Assembly (NCBI GenBank): GCA_040143965.1
Contig: JASJQH010007072.1
Span: 1-21,807 of the forward strand
Length of the DNA: 21,807 bases
Reading direction: 5' to 3'
From: Basidiobolus ranarum
Taxonomy: Eukaryota > Basidiobolomycota > Basidiobolomycetes > Basidiobolales
Shown piece by piece: positions 8,827 through 20,100 of the stretch. Both the position numbers and the translations under genes were made by a program. The notes beneath the pieces were generated by a model. That model saw nothing but the letters and a program-made list of their open reading frames with translations. It was not told the DNA's origin and made no database searches. Every line of letters begins with the position of its first letter. The first letter of the stretch is position 1.

Positions 8827-10963
8827 TCTGATCTGACAGGCCTCAACATCAACATCACATATCTCTTGGCTGATAGAGCCCGAGATTGTGAGCAAATCAA
8901 TCACCAGTAAATTGGGATAAGTATAACCTGTGCTAATGAAACATTGTGAGTGGCAAATAGCTCAGCATTTCGATTTCATTACTCACCTGCATGTAGTTGC
9001 CAATATGCTCTACATACTTGTCAGTGGCACATATATCCTTCACACTATCCATACGGCGGTCACGCGTATAGTCCATCAAGAATTCAAAAGATACACGTGC
9101 TGGCTAGTCAAAATACAAATCATTTGGAATCTGTTTAACCACTTCTGATCGATATTTCCCTACCGAACAACGAACGCAGTGAGGCAATATTCTTGACAAT
9201 CTTCTAAATTAATCATTTTAAATCAGCGGTGGTGGTATCACTTGGCTTGATTGAAGCATGTACCGATTTCTATGCCGCATAACGTCTAACTACTCGGAAG
9301 CTCTCTTAACAAGGGATGAATTAACAGCCATCTTGATGAGACTTCTAACATCAAATCAATCCTGAGTGTGGTTATATTATTACCACCACAAAGGAATGTC
9401 TCATTGATTGCCATACGACCTTTCTAAGAACTATCCCTATCCCTTAATTTGCTCAAGTGATTTTCATTTGAGGTTAAGGAGTAAATGGGATGGTCACCTA
9501 CCACTGCAGCCAATTATACAATAAACTACTATCCTATATTTATCTTGCGAGTTAAGTGGCTATATATTGGGGGATATCAATACATGTAGTACATGATGAC
9601 CTGTCAACACGAATCTAAGCATGTAGCTCCTTGATCGTTGGTACTGGTGACAGACAGACAGGTTAATTCATGAAGTGTCTGTGATACTTGCTATTCAGTC
9701 AGTCTTCTGCCATCAAATCAAGCGCAGTATTAAGTATAGTACAACAGTTACAAAGATTACCTGCTATCTTACTCTTTATTCGTGTCTTTATAGCATTATT
9801 GAATCTTCTCGATGCAAATTTATCCTCCTAAAGCCTCATTATCCAGAGATCAATATATGGCTGTACCGAGTCGAGATTAGCAGGCTAAACTTTGGTGATA
9901 TCACTATTAATACTATTAGTAATATTAAATCTGAGAGCGATATGATGCATTTGATATGGCCATACGATTCAAAGTAAAGATACTGGTATCAAGAGAGGTC
10001 TATAATATGAATCCCATCAATACTTCATAGAGTGAAGATTCCAGTCATGCTTAGTGAATGATACAATTATCATATGAATGATCTTACGTGATCAACTTTA
10101 TTTTACAATCGTCAACTATGGACAATGTTTCAGAAAAGGTCAACTTGGGTGAGGGACAGCTCTTCTAATAAAAACCTACGATTATCAAGGTCATTTGCAT
10201 TTATGATTTTCCTCATATGTTGTTAAACGAAACTACTGATGACAGAGTTGAGCATGAATTGGTTGTGAATAACAAGGGTAACGAGTATCAGTCACTGTTA
10301 TTTCTTGATTTTGTTTTCTACTGAGTTCTGCTTGGGAATAGATAACGATTCATTTGAAATTTGACCATGATCGTTTCTGCACAGAATTTGGCAGACAACA
10401 TTCGACCTGCACAGCTAGCCTATCTCTAACTTAGAGTCTCCTTATCTAATGGATTCGACACTTCCATAAAGAAGCAATCAATGGTGATTTGGATCTAACA
10501 ATTTCTGCTAACATGTTCGCTTGAATGCGAGACCGAGGTACAATAAGGGCTCATACATGAGATCAGCACACTATTCATTATCTCGTGTCAACAATTCCAC
10601 TGTTGCGTTTAGAGTTTGGATCACTTTCTACAATGTCCAGCAATGAGATTGATTTATAACATACACATTTGAGGCGATTACTCAACCCGAACAGTACAAA
10701 TAAACTATATGCTTTACTGAAGAGATTGCACATATGAAACTAATCTCCTACAGCGTTTTGCTTGGTACATATGAAGGAATCTCATTACTGTCTAACATTA
10801 AGTAGGGAAAAAGAGGGCGCCAGGAACACGCTTCCATATCTGAATGGATGCAATTGGTCATGTTTACATCTAGCTCTATGAAGAATTTCTTAATAATGAA
10901 TCAAATGTGTAAATCACTAAAGATACCGTCGAGAAGAGTTGTATGTATGCGTGTTCAAGTGAC
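8827..10963. other. Gene-free stretch, about 2.1 kb
   Basis: Several frames of 60-100 codons exist (the longest is at 9675-9977, plus, from a GTG), but none shows a domain, signal peptide or compatible splice sites. The composition is AT-rich and non-repetitive. It is most likely long-decayed sequence of unknown origin. Confidence 0.5.
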
Positions 10964-11746
10964 TTATTTCGCCTTAGGCTTAGAAGTGTAGCCACAAAGC
11001 TCCTCGTAAGCTTTATACAGCTCCTTGGGTTTTATCAAAGATCTATAGTATACAACAGGCTCGCGTTGGTGTTTGGTGTTTGAGACCGCTTGATAGAAAT
11101 CTTGCGCGCAAGGTACACACAAATTTTCTTTTAGTTTACCCTTTGCTTCACGATTACCATACTTCGCATTCATCCAGTTAACGTTACCATTAATAACTAA
11201 ATCCAAGCAGTGAGATTGTGAACCCCCACGAGCGATTTTCTTGCACGCCACCGTGGCGGTATTCATATTAGACCAAGAATGAAATACTGAATCAGCAAGA
11301 TTCTGGGAGTTTTGTGGGAATTGGCACTGCTCTGATATGTGCTGACTAGCCTTTACGGTAGCATCGAGGCACTTCTCTGAGCATACGGTCTCCAAAGTAC
11401 TAAAAAACAAACTTGTATACTGGTAACATTCCCGTAACTTTGGATACAATTCCTCAACCTTTTTAATAGCTGTTTGACATTTTGCGGACTTATCATTTAT
11501 ATACCCTGCAAACCCAGTGCCGGTTTTCTTTGCAGAGTTCGGGCCATTGGCCGTGATCTGCTCAAAAATAGTGAGTGGTGGCGCTTTGGTACTCTTCTGA
11601 CTCTCCTTTTGTCTTCCGTCCCTCCTAGAAATAGGCTCATGAACTTCTAGGATCTGATTCGACTGAGTTTTCGAATTCTTGTCCTCCGCCGTGACTGTTT
11701 GTAAAAGCACCGCGGTGACGAGATAGAGGATTAGACAGGACTTCAT
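10964..11746 (-). CDS. Secreted Cys-rich protein, family unknown
   Basis: This 260-residue single-exon protein starts with a clear signal peptide (MKSCLILYLVTAVLLQTVTA, cleavage likely after A20). A polar, charged region follows (21-75) with a dibasic RR at 41-42 that a Kex2-type protease could cut. The C-terminal part (about 85-255) has ten cysteines at 90, 107, 122, 126, 141, 168, 180, 210, 213 and 251, including a C-x3-C and a C-x2-C. They are embedded in helical-looking sequence and could form five disulfides. The C-terminus is basic (TSKPKAK) and has no GPI or membrane tail, so the product is probably released or wall-associated. I do not recognise the family. The in-frame extension upstream begins only with a TTG, so the ATG at 11746-11744 is chosen; it puts the signal peptide exactly at the N-terminus. 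Confidence 0.85.
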   Translation of the reverse strand: MKSCLILYLVTAVLLQTVTAEDKNSKTQSNQILEVHEPISRRDGRQKESQKSTKAPPLTIFEQITANGPNSAKKTGTGFAGYINDKSAKCQTAIKKVEELYPKLRECYQYTSLFFSTLETVCSEKCLDATVKASQHISEQCQFPQNSQNLADSVFHSWSNMNTATVACKKIARGGSQSHCLDLVINGNVNWMNAKYGNREAKGKLKENLCVPCAQDFYQAVSNTKHQREPVVYYRSLIKPKELYKAYEELCGYTSKPKAK

Positions 11747-11804
11747 TGGATAGGAGAGTAAGTAGAGCTTGGCCGACAACCAAAAGCTAAGCAGTCATCG
11801 CCAA

Positions 11805-11814
11805 GTTTTTATTC
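11805..11814 (-). promoter_or_regulatory. AT-rich TATA-like element of the secreted-protein gene
   Basis: GAATAAAAAC on the minus strand lies about 60 nt before the ATG, the usual place for a TATA-like element in this window. Confidence 0.3.
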
Positions 11815-12265
11815 AAACCTGAAGAGCAAACCACGAGTAGAATTGGGTAGAATCATGAAACTCAAACATCAAACAAAACTCTCCGTTTTCACATCTAAAC
11901 AACCTTGTTACCTCGAGTCAACAGATCAACTGGACTTAATGAATTTCAATAAATCCCAATAGAATCAGTACATAAATTAAGGAGGAGAGAGTATTCATTT
12001 GTAATTAATTTGTACTCAGTAGAATGTTTAACATCATCTGAAAGTGAAACCAGGAACAAAGCATTAAAACCGGTTAGCAAGTTGGGTGATTCTTCGTCAT
12101 TTGATTCTATCAACTTTAATGAGAATAAGATTTCATTCTTCACTTCGGACACCCCTGCTCTTCACCTGGAAGCTGCGTATGATTAAACAGTGCTTCATAG
12201 ACTGGGTGATACGCTACAGAACCACAACAACGAAACAAATCGGAAGTTAGCATGCATATCTATCC
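11815..12265. other. Intergenic, between two divergent secreted-protein genes
   Basis: No gene is recognised. A minus-strand frame at 11946-12152 is open for 68 codons but has only a GTG start, no motif and no good acceptor in phase. Confidence 0.4.
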
Positions 12266-12565
12266 TTAAACCATCCGTGAGTATGTTCTTTCTTTTTGTT
12301 GTGTTAGATTTTCAAATGATTTGGCATTAATATGCAAAGGTCTAGAGGCTATATAGAGCTGATCTGAAGCGATCCATAATAACCTGGGGTGATCCCACGT
12401 TAAAAAAGGCACCCATGCGAAGCAATCCACCAGAATAGACAATCCAAGGTTCTTCTTTCCGCGGACAGAATGGGATTCACACAACATGACCAATGTACAC
12501 GTTGATTCGATAATTATGTTGATGAACAACAGATCATTCCCATTTTGTACTACGCCTTTTCGCAC
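12266..12565 (-). mobile_element. Ty1/copia relic: RNase H and pol end (old, broken)
   Basis: The minus-strand frame has the order expected at the end of copia pol. It shows HSVRGKKNLGL where living elements have H-S-R-T-K-H-I-x-L, and then, about 24 residues on, SDQLYIASRPLHINAKSFENL's first part (SDQLYIASRPL) where they have x-D-Q-I-A-D-I-x-T-K-P-L. No LTR or other part could be placed. It is a lone, worn fragment and carries no function now. Confidence 0.45.
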
Positions 12566-12700
12566 CTTTATTTCTCAACAATAACACAACTAATTTGGTT
12601 GCGTCGACTGATTTGGAAGTAGCATCTCTTCGCCATGACACCAATTTCATTCGTGTAACTACCGGGATTGTTGGTGTAACCATCTACCACTCCGGAAGCC

Positions 12701-12708
12701 TTAAATAA
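12701..12708 (+). promoter_or_regulatory. TATA-like box of the GPI-protein gene
   Basis: TTAAATAA lies 58 nt before the ATG at 12766. A CT-rich run (ACTCTCACTACCCTCTCTT) sits between them, as is common near fungal transcription starts. Confidence 0.4.
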
Positions 12709-12765
12709 GGGATTTTCGCCTCTGAGAATATCATCCAATTACTCTCACTACCCTCTCTTAATAAA

Positions 12766-13437
12766 ATGAAAGTTCTCTCGTTGACCTCTTTGGCTGTTGT
12801 TGCTTTGTCTTTCGCCCAGACCGTTGTTGGTACGTACAAGTCGACTCTTTACATATGTGACTATTGATTTTTATTGATCTTTCATCAATTTTGATTAGCT
12901 GCCGATTGGAGGATTACTGATCTCCCAGAAGCTAATCGAATTCTTACTTGCAGCCAACAGACCGCTTATTGCGCAAACAACTGCGGTGGTGATGGTCCTG
13001 AATTCGCTCCTATGAATTTCTGTAATCCCAAGACTATGGGTTGGGGATGTGGTTGCAAAATTAAGAAGCCAGACTTTCCACCCTACCGCTGGCCCGTTGT
13101 CGTTGCTGAATGTGAGGGAATGAAAGCTGACTGCAACGCTAAATGCCCCCAGGACAACAATATCAACACTTGTTACACCGCTTGTACTGGAAAGTATCTT
13201 TGCAACACCGACAAAGCTCCTCCATCGTACTTGCAAGTTAGCGATGTGAATGCCACACCTGCTTATACTTCAGGTGGCACCCCTGCTGCTACTGGTACCA
13301 ACCCAACCAACGCTGCTGGAACAGGAACCTCCACTTCTCCCACTGACACCACTAAGCCCAATGGTGCTTCCTTGGTTTCCGCTGGACTTGGATCATCTGT
13401 TGCCGCCTTGGTCGCTGTTGCCTACATGGCTCTCTAA
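12766..13437 (+). CDS. Secreted 12-Cys GPI-anchored protein, DUF7707-like
   Basis: The coding exons are 12766-12829 and 12899-13437, which give 200 residues. A signal peptide (residues 1 to about 22, MKVLSLTSLAVVALSFAQTV) is encoded almost exactly by exon 1. The ectodomain (about 23-130) has 12 cysteines at 39, 46, 50, 63, 72, 74, 93, 100, 104, 113, 117 and 123, with TCSQQTAYCANNCGG and WGCGC as landmarks. This spacing resembles fungal DUF7707 proteins as I remember them. A Thr/Ser/Pro/Gly-rich spacer follows (about 135-175, one N-glycosylation sequon at N139) and suits O-mannosylation. The end is a GPI signal: small residues at N176-G177-A178, then a hydrophobic tail to L200. It is likely a cell-wall or membrane-surface protein of unknown role. 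The only in-frame ATG inside exon 2 (13012) would lose the signal peptide, so the spliced model is preferred. Confidence 0.88.
12830..12898 (+). other. Intron of the GPI-protein gene
   Basis: The 69-nt intron has donor GTACGT and acceptor GATTAG. It splits an Ala codon after its first base. It separates the signal peptide from the Cys-rich domain, a common exon layout for secreted proteins. Confidence 0.85.
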
Positions 13438-16094
13438 TTAGTGATATAGATATCATTCCTACACTACCTCATTAGTACAATTTACGAACCATAATATCCC
13501 TAATTTTTGCTGGCTCACCCAAGATTATTAAACTGATTTTATTCATATCATATCGTATCTAATGTTCCCAATTTGAATTCAACATCTATACCAGACCATT
13601 ATTCTCCTCGTGGAAATAAGCTAAATCCCTGATTATTTCCAGGTATGGCTCCTGATTCATTAGCCAATTAAATCTAATGAAAGCTCGAGTCACCCAAGAC
13701 TCGAAGCCAGTGAAGGATGTTTCTGTTTCGAAAATTCCTGGATTTTTTAATTTATCCACTTGGCCCCAATGAACTTGATCAACAGGTTACTTTTAACCAT
13801 ACTCATCCAAAACGCCTGAAGAAAGACTTAGGGCTAGGGTATGCTATTCTAGGTGATTAATAGGAATCCTATTATGAGCCATATAAACCACAATCTACAC
13901 CAGTCGAAAGTTATGTTAGCTAATTCGTTAGGAATGATGGTGAATTTTTAGATGAAAACCCAAAATCTCCTGAGAATATCTGGTTGCTTTCATTTCTTTA
14001 AGTAGTAGAGAATAATTTTTTAATACATTGAGAGTATGATATGGATAAGAGTTTGACAGAGACTGATGGACATTCCTTGCTAAGAATAATATGGTCAATT
14101 GCAAATCCAACACAGAAAAGGGTATTCAAGATAGTATCCTGGCCAATGCATGTAACAATACTACAATGGTCCTAAGCTAAAACGACCTACTGGGAAAGCT
14201 TTCAAAAGTAGTGCTGGATTGGCTATAAATGGCAGGAATTCACTGATAACAATGCTGAATCATGCACAAGATATTCTATTCAGCCTTCATTGACTTCTTT
14301 ATCTTTGGCCTCAGTATCTAGTCTCCTCTTATTGGCTCAATATGTATTCATCAAACATTTCCTGATACACATACAAACTGCTAGTTCTATTGAGGTTGAT
14401 CTCACAACAAAAGCAACTCTATATACATAGGATATACGATAAAAGCACATTCCACATTCCAAACGTTGGATCAAATGGCTTATGGTCAGGTGATTTTCCT
14501 AAAGAGCCTCGGCGACTAAGTGAGATAGATCAAATCAGGCAAGTCGGATCTCCACAAGTAAAGCTGGAAATCCATGGGTTGCTTTAATCGTTGTAGAGTT
14601 AACATGAGCAGTGTATATCAAATCCCGATACAAACACGTGATCCACGAGTAAGCATATATCGATTAAGAAATTATTGTGGGCTGTCTGATCCCGTGATAA
14701 TAATCGCTTGTCATCAATAAGAAAATCATCGGAAGCTCAAGATTGAATTAGCCTCGGATATATACTTGTTTAGATTGCCCCGAATAATTCGAAGACAGGC
14801 ATACATCCATAAATCCAATAAATAAGCTTCCAATTTCAATACTCTTGTTCAAATGGATAACATCCTATCCAAATAGGAAATCATTACTGCATCAAGATTC
14901 AAGTACGAGACATTCCGTAGCTGTAGCCAGTTTCTAGGTCCATTGGAGAGTGATGATGACGAAGATAGAATGAAACTATCTGTAAATCCTCTTTAGAATG
15001 TGAATTGGTCTGGTTCTGAGCTCCCCATGCACTTGCAAATAGAGTTAGTGAGGTATCTAACCGATCATTGGCCATCGTTAAATCTGGAAAATCATACCGT
15101 TATGTTCTCTTTTAGATCAGCCATTCTCTCCTTAATACAACCTAGTACTCATTTATCGCCTAGAACAATGTCTAAACCCCTGAACACAGTAAAGACACAT
15201 TAACTGAGGGAATGCAGAGATCATACGAACTAGGATTCATGACCATTTGCATGTACGTCCAGATACTGGGCAATCCCAACTCTTGATGAGCATCTCAAAG
15301 TGATCCTCATTCTATCCTCCTTAACAACACAGTATACATTCACATGCTCAAATACACAATGTATGGAAAAGCTCACAATACATGGAGGAATCGAAGCCTT
15401 TGTTGCCATCAAACAAATTCATATTCTTCCTCCGTAGCACTTTAGATTCCTTACTACTCACAATCAAATGGTTTCCGGATCAGTATGGACTTCCACGAAA
15501 GCGAAAACAATGAGGTGAATTGCAGAAGTGTGAATAAAATCCCTACAAATCCAAAACTTACCGTTTCCTGTTTGTGCTACATGAACACCTTGGATTGTTA
15601 GCAGTGATCTTACCATACATCGATGAACATGTCAAAGATTCAGATATGCTCCCCTCAGGTCACTACTGTTACAATTGGATCAGTGGCTTGAACATCGAGA
15701 TTCAATGGTTTTATCATGAGTCACCTAAAATCTTCATTCAACCCAATGGAGTGCTATCCTCACGTAACTAAGGTCGATTTAATAAACAACGCGAAGTTTG
15801 TAGGCCCTACATTCTGCACCCCAAATTAGATTAAAGAAGCAGATGGAGTTCTTTTGATCGGGTAAAATCCCAAGCAATCCGGATCTTGGTGGAACGCTTG
15901 GTGAGGCAGTGGTCGTAGGTTATTGTTATTCAACTGAATTCCCTTGCTCTTACCCCTGTCTTGGAGTATATTTTTCGGACTATTGTTGAGTTACGTTTTC
16001 TTATCCTGGTTTTACACCCAGTACTGACTGCAATAGCTTCTATTATTTGAGAGCTTCAGTCTCTATCCACTCCACAAACCACTTCCTCTCTCTT
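13438..16094. other. Gene-free stretch, about 2.65 kb
   Basis: Short frames at 14390-14587, 15000-15203 and 15574-15771 (plus) have no ATG at their start, no recognisable domain and no splice sites that join them. Their clustering could mean an old, worn element on the plus strand, but I could not identify it. The remainder is AT-rich and featureless apart from one small hairpin. Confidence 0.45.
13685..13704. repeat. Small perfect hairpin
   Basis: TCGAGTC and GACTCGA form a 7-bp stem with the loop ACCCAA, about 250 nt after the stop of the GPI-protein gene. It could be chance, and there is no U-run or other context to suggest a role. Confidence 0.3.
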
Positions 16095-17128
16095 ATGTTC
16101 TCCATCAAAAATATTATCAACTCAGATACAACCCAAGTTCCTGAACAGATAGCTCCCAAGTTCTCTTTCGATACCAAAGCAATTAGGGTAAAATACTCTT
16201 GTTTAGACAAAACCACATTACCAGATAGAACCCTCACTACGAAGGTAAATTCCATATATTTCTTACAAACAACTACGCTATTGTAGAGAATTTTCTACAT
16301 GTGTTTAGTAAACTCATTCACTATTTGACTCATATGTGCTAGTATCTCGGAGTACTGAAAACACGCCTTTCTTTAGCCAAATTTAAAGTCGAAAACGAGT
16401 GGGAAGACAAATCCTTCCCAGAGATTCTCCAACTACATAAGAATAAAACATCAAACTCAAGTTTTAGTTACTCATTAAAGGGGAAAGTTGCTCCTTATAT
16501 TACTCCAACCACACCCATAAATACTGGACAAAAGCGAAAACATGATGGGGATCCAATATCCCACAGAGCCCTAACTCCTCAAAGAGTATTCAACTCTAAT
16601 GCGAACATCTTGAACTCAAATCACCTTAAGAATGGCTTTCTCGTTGACCGCGCAGATAAACGTCACTGTAGGGGAATGGTATCACCTCTTCTTAATACCA
16701 AAACATTTAGTGGTAACGCCAAGCTAGAAAAGGAGAACATCAATCCATATTCAAATCATTCTGTCAATTACACCACACCACCTAGACAAGCTGTCTTGAG
16801 AAGTACCAATTTCCTACCAGACTCCTCCAATCAAATCCCACCTACGTTAACTTGGTCCACTTCTCAATCAATACCAAATATCGGCAAATTCACGAACGCA
16901 TGTTCGTCTTTGCCTACTTTTGAGGCAGCAGAGACTATCATGCTACTCTGTAGCCCACATTCCTCCACTCCTGGTACCCCACAATTGTTGGCTTTGGAAT
17001 GCCCATCTATACACGGCTCTTCCACCTCTTCAAGGCTACACACATCTGACCAAAATAACCAAAGTGTATTCACTTCGCCCACTACCACGGGACCTTACAT
17101 ATCAGTAAGCCCCTGCCTCAGTGAATGA
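16095..17128 (+). CDS. Whi5/Nrm1-like G1/S transcription repressor, two exons
   Basis: The coding exons are 16095-16244 and 16343-17128, which give 311 residues. Directly after the junction comes LKTRLSLAKFKVENEW (residues 55-70). It fits the short R-L-x-x-A-x-x-K-V helix of the fungal Whi5/Nrm1 family, which binds SBF/MBF-type G1/S transcription factors. A second conserved-looking motif, AAETIMLLCSPHSS, is at about 245-258. The rest is disordered and Ser/Asn/Pro-rich. It has many Ser/Thr-Pro sites for CDK, a basic KRKH patch near 113-118 that may be a nuclear signal, and KENINP at 180-185, a possible APC/C KEN degron. Exon 2 has no in-frame ATG before 16676, and a TAG made by the acceptor sits just upstream, so the intron is needed. 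A GTAAGC near 17104 leaves open a further 3' exon. The family call rests on short motifs. Confidence 0.68.
16245..16342 (+). other. Intron of the Whi5/Nrm1-like gene
   Basis: The 98-nt intron has donor GTAAAT, acceptor TGCTAG and a TTGACT branch-like word about 17 nt before the acceptor. It falls between codons (phase 0). In-frame stops inside it mean that unspliced RNA could not make the full protein. Confidence 0.7.
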
Positions 17129-20100
17129 CAGATGTCTATCGACATGCCATAGCGTTGCCTCTGAACCCTCATAAGATCTTTGTTTAGTAGCTCGCTTAAC
17201 ATCTCATGTATTCGTCATTTGACGGGTCAGGAAAGAGTAAGGGAGAGATTTTTTAAGGAATTTCAACATCATTATGATGGATCAATAGAAGTATTCCAAA
17301 TGGAGTGAATTAAAAGGAAATCGATTATTAGTTTGAATATCGGAATTATCTTCATAACTAGACCTATCCATGAAATCCTCGAATACGCTTAATCGCCTCT
17401 CCAAAATACTCTCAATCAATAACGTAAAGTGCATATATACTTGAATATAACCAAGAAACTCCCATTTTCACCTCTATGGTTAACTTAGTTCAAGTACATA
17501 AAGAATTCATTCATTGGTTAATATTCAAAAGTCTTCTCCTTCCCGTTGTAAAATAAATCCTCTCCCACATATCTGATCACCTCCATGGAATTATATCGGA
17601 TTTCTATTGAAGTATTAATAATCACCCTCAGTGCTAGTCAAGCCACCTATCTGTAAACAATTTATGTATTCTTAGCTGGTGGCGGTGATATTCAGATAGA
17701 TAGTAATGGTACGCCTTAAACATACATTCCGAAATCATACCACTATGGTAATGGGCCATCCTGAGGCTATAGCACACAATAAAGAACCATCAGGAAACTA
17801 TCCAGACTTTACTAATACGTGCATGGCGGACAGGGAGGATCCCAATTAATCGGATACTCGAGTGAACCAAAACCATCACCATATTATCCGCCCCAATAAC
17901 GAGATTTAGGGAAATAGCTGAGTTTGAGGAATTTGTGTCGCGCACAAGAAGGAATATGGTTATTTGAAACGAATCATAATCTTCACCCTGTATCTTCTAC
18001 AACCAATCATGGACAGTATTTAGGAACTTGGAACGATTGATCAAGTCAGGAATCATGGTAGAAATCCGGTTCCTTAAGACATAGAGATTTGAAAATGGTA
18101 AGAAATATATCATTCTATACTATATTTGGGAATGTTGGTCGTGGTAGCACAAGGGTTCCTACGTATAACCTGACTTCTCTTAGATCCCTATGTATTAGTA
18201 TGATTTTGGATTCGTTGGTGATTAGCAACAGGTTCATGTTGAAAAATCTCCAAGTCACATCATGTGAATGAGAAGAACAAGACCAAGTTTGCAGTGGATC
18301 GACACTGTCTAGAATAATAAAGTAGCAAGTCAAGTATCCAACTTCGAAGTGGCGTAAATCGACCTACGCTCAAAGCTTTTACTTGACATCTCAATATGGG
18401 CATTCATTTATGACTTGCTAACACCAAACATGGACATCAAATACATCATCCGTGATCCTGTAGACGGTATCCCAGTAAGCTAACCTCAAAACCAACTTCC
18501 TGCAAAGCCCTTGGTTAAAAATCACCACTATGGTTAGGTATAGGCTCTTCTGATTAGTCAGCCCTGTTCGTTTCTTGGTAGTGAAATAAATACATCAACA
18601 TTCAGAAAGTCATTAGCCATCCATTCTACCGGTTACACACGCGTGTAGCTTCGCTTAGTCTAGGCTTATGATATGAGTATAATTTCTTCCGAATGACCTC
18701 ACACCCAATATTGATATAAAGAGTGACCTAAGGTGAAAGTCACACTTTAAATCAGATGTAGCTAATATATCCAAAAGAAATGTTAAAACGAAATACAAGC
18801 TCAATCCAGTGGAGGTTCAATCCTATATGTTGCAAACCTAATCAATATCGTCATATCTCATGGTGGCCATCCAGAGAAGTAAAATTAGCATGATAATCCT
18901 CCAGGATATCCCTGACTTGGGTGAATCTCCCCCCGAAAGATTTGAATACTTACTATTTTACTCTTCGTCAAAGACGCCATCCATGGCTCTAGCCTGATGT
19001 TGACGGTTCACTTTGGTTGATTATGTTATAGTGAAGGGTAACTTATGTCTGAATAAGGAAAGTGCATGAATAGAAATTCGATTAGAATGTGGTGTGGTAT
19101 TTGGATCTCAGGATCTAGGTGACTGTAACGGGTAGTCCATATGGTTACTGGTTTTACAATCACTTTAGCTAGTCTAAGTCAACACGACGACCTTGATCTC
19201 ACATAGCAATCTAGTGTCCAATCAACCTCGGTGCATCAGTTCAGGGTAATGAAAACACGATGGAAACTTGTAAGACATGATTCAACCTTCATCACTTGAT
19301 TTCCTCCATAAAGTAGCAACTTGGTGAGAGTCGAAATGCCAACCATTCTTGAGGTTTCAAATGTTCCCTAATAACTAAAATTTATTTGCCATCCCGGAAC
19401 CCTAAGTGAATATGCGTACAATTGGGTATCTATCTGAACTGTTGAGCTTGCTACAATACGTGAATCGGTTTCATTGAGCTGCACCCTGCTTCAGCAGCTC
19501 TTTCGACGGCCCATTGGAGACTTCAGGTAAAACCCCCAGTAAGGTTTCTCAAAGTAGAGTGAGAATGGAAAGGAAATAGTCTTCTAATGCTCAACTCATC
19601 AATTATTCACAACTCACGTGTGATAAATCTAAGTATGTCCTTACTGAGATACACAGGAATATACTTGAAATGGCCAAGTAAAATCAAATCGTCCTGGATT
19701 CCGAAAGAGCATTGCACTCACTTACAGAATCAGAGGCCGGGCTATCATTATCAAGTTCCAATTTGGAGTGAAGGCTTAGCCCTAAGATTGGTACTGTACT
19801 ATCTTAGATACGTTCGATAACATACTGACACTTCAGTATTTGCATGTGTCGGATAAAATCTAGTTGGGATTATTTAAGTGCTATTCAAGGGATATAGATG
19901 TTGGTGAGATAAATCACCCATTGGGCGCATATTGTTGATGAGACTAAAAATATAAGAAAATAACCAAGCCATAGCCAAAATGATAGACTTCTCTTAGAGA
20001 AAGTAATTTCCCACAAGCGTAGTTTCATTTAATCTGATATAAGCATCGGCTCAAGTGAATCTCTTTTCAATGCCAATCATGTCAATAATGATACACGATG

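Noticed and set aside
9675-9977. 100-codon open frame on the plus strand
   Set aside because: It begins with GTG, not ATG, and has no motif or credible upstream exon.
11946-12152. 68-codon minus-strand frame with gene-like codon use
   Set aside because: It begins with GTG, has no convincing acceptor in phase and shows no recognisable family.
16610-17128. Single-exon gene starting at 16610
   Set aside because: That start is a TTG. The frame runs open upstream to an acceptor at 16342, which restores the Whi5-type motif.
18815-18845. GGTTCAATCC, like a tRNA gene B box
   Set aside because: No A box lies at a proper distance, and the flanks cannot fold into a cloverleaf.
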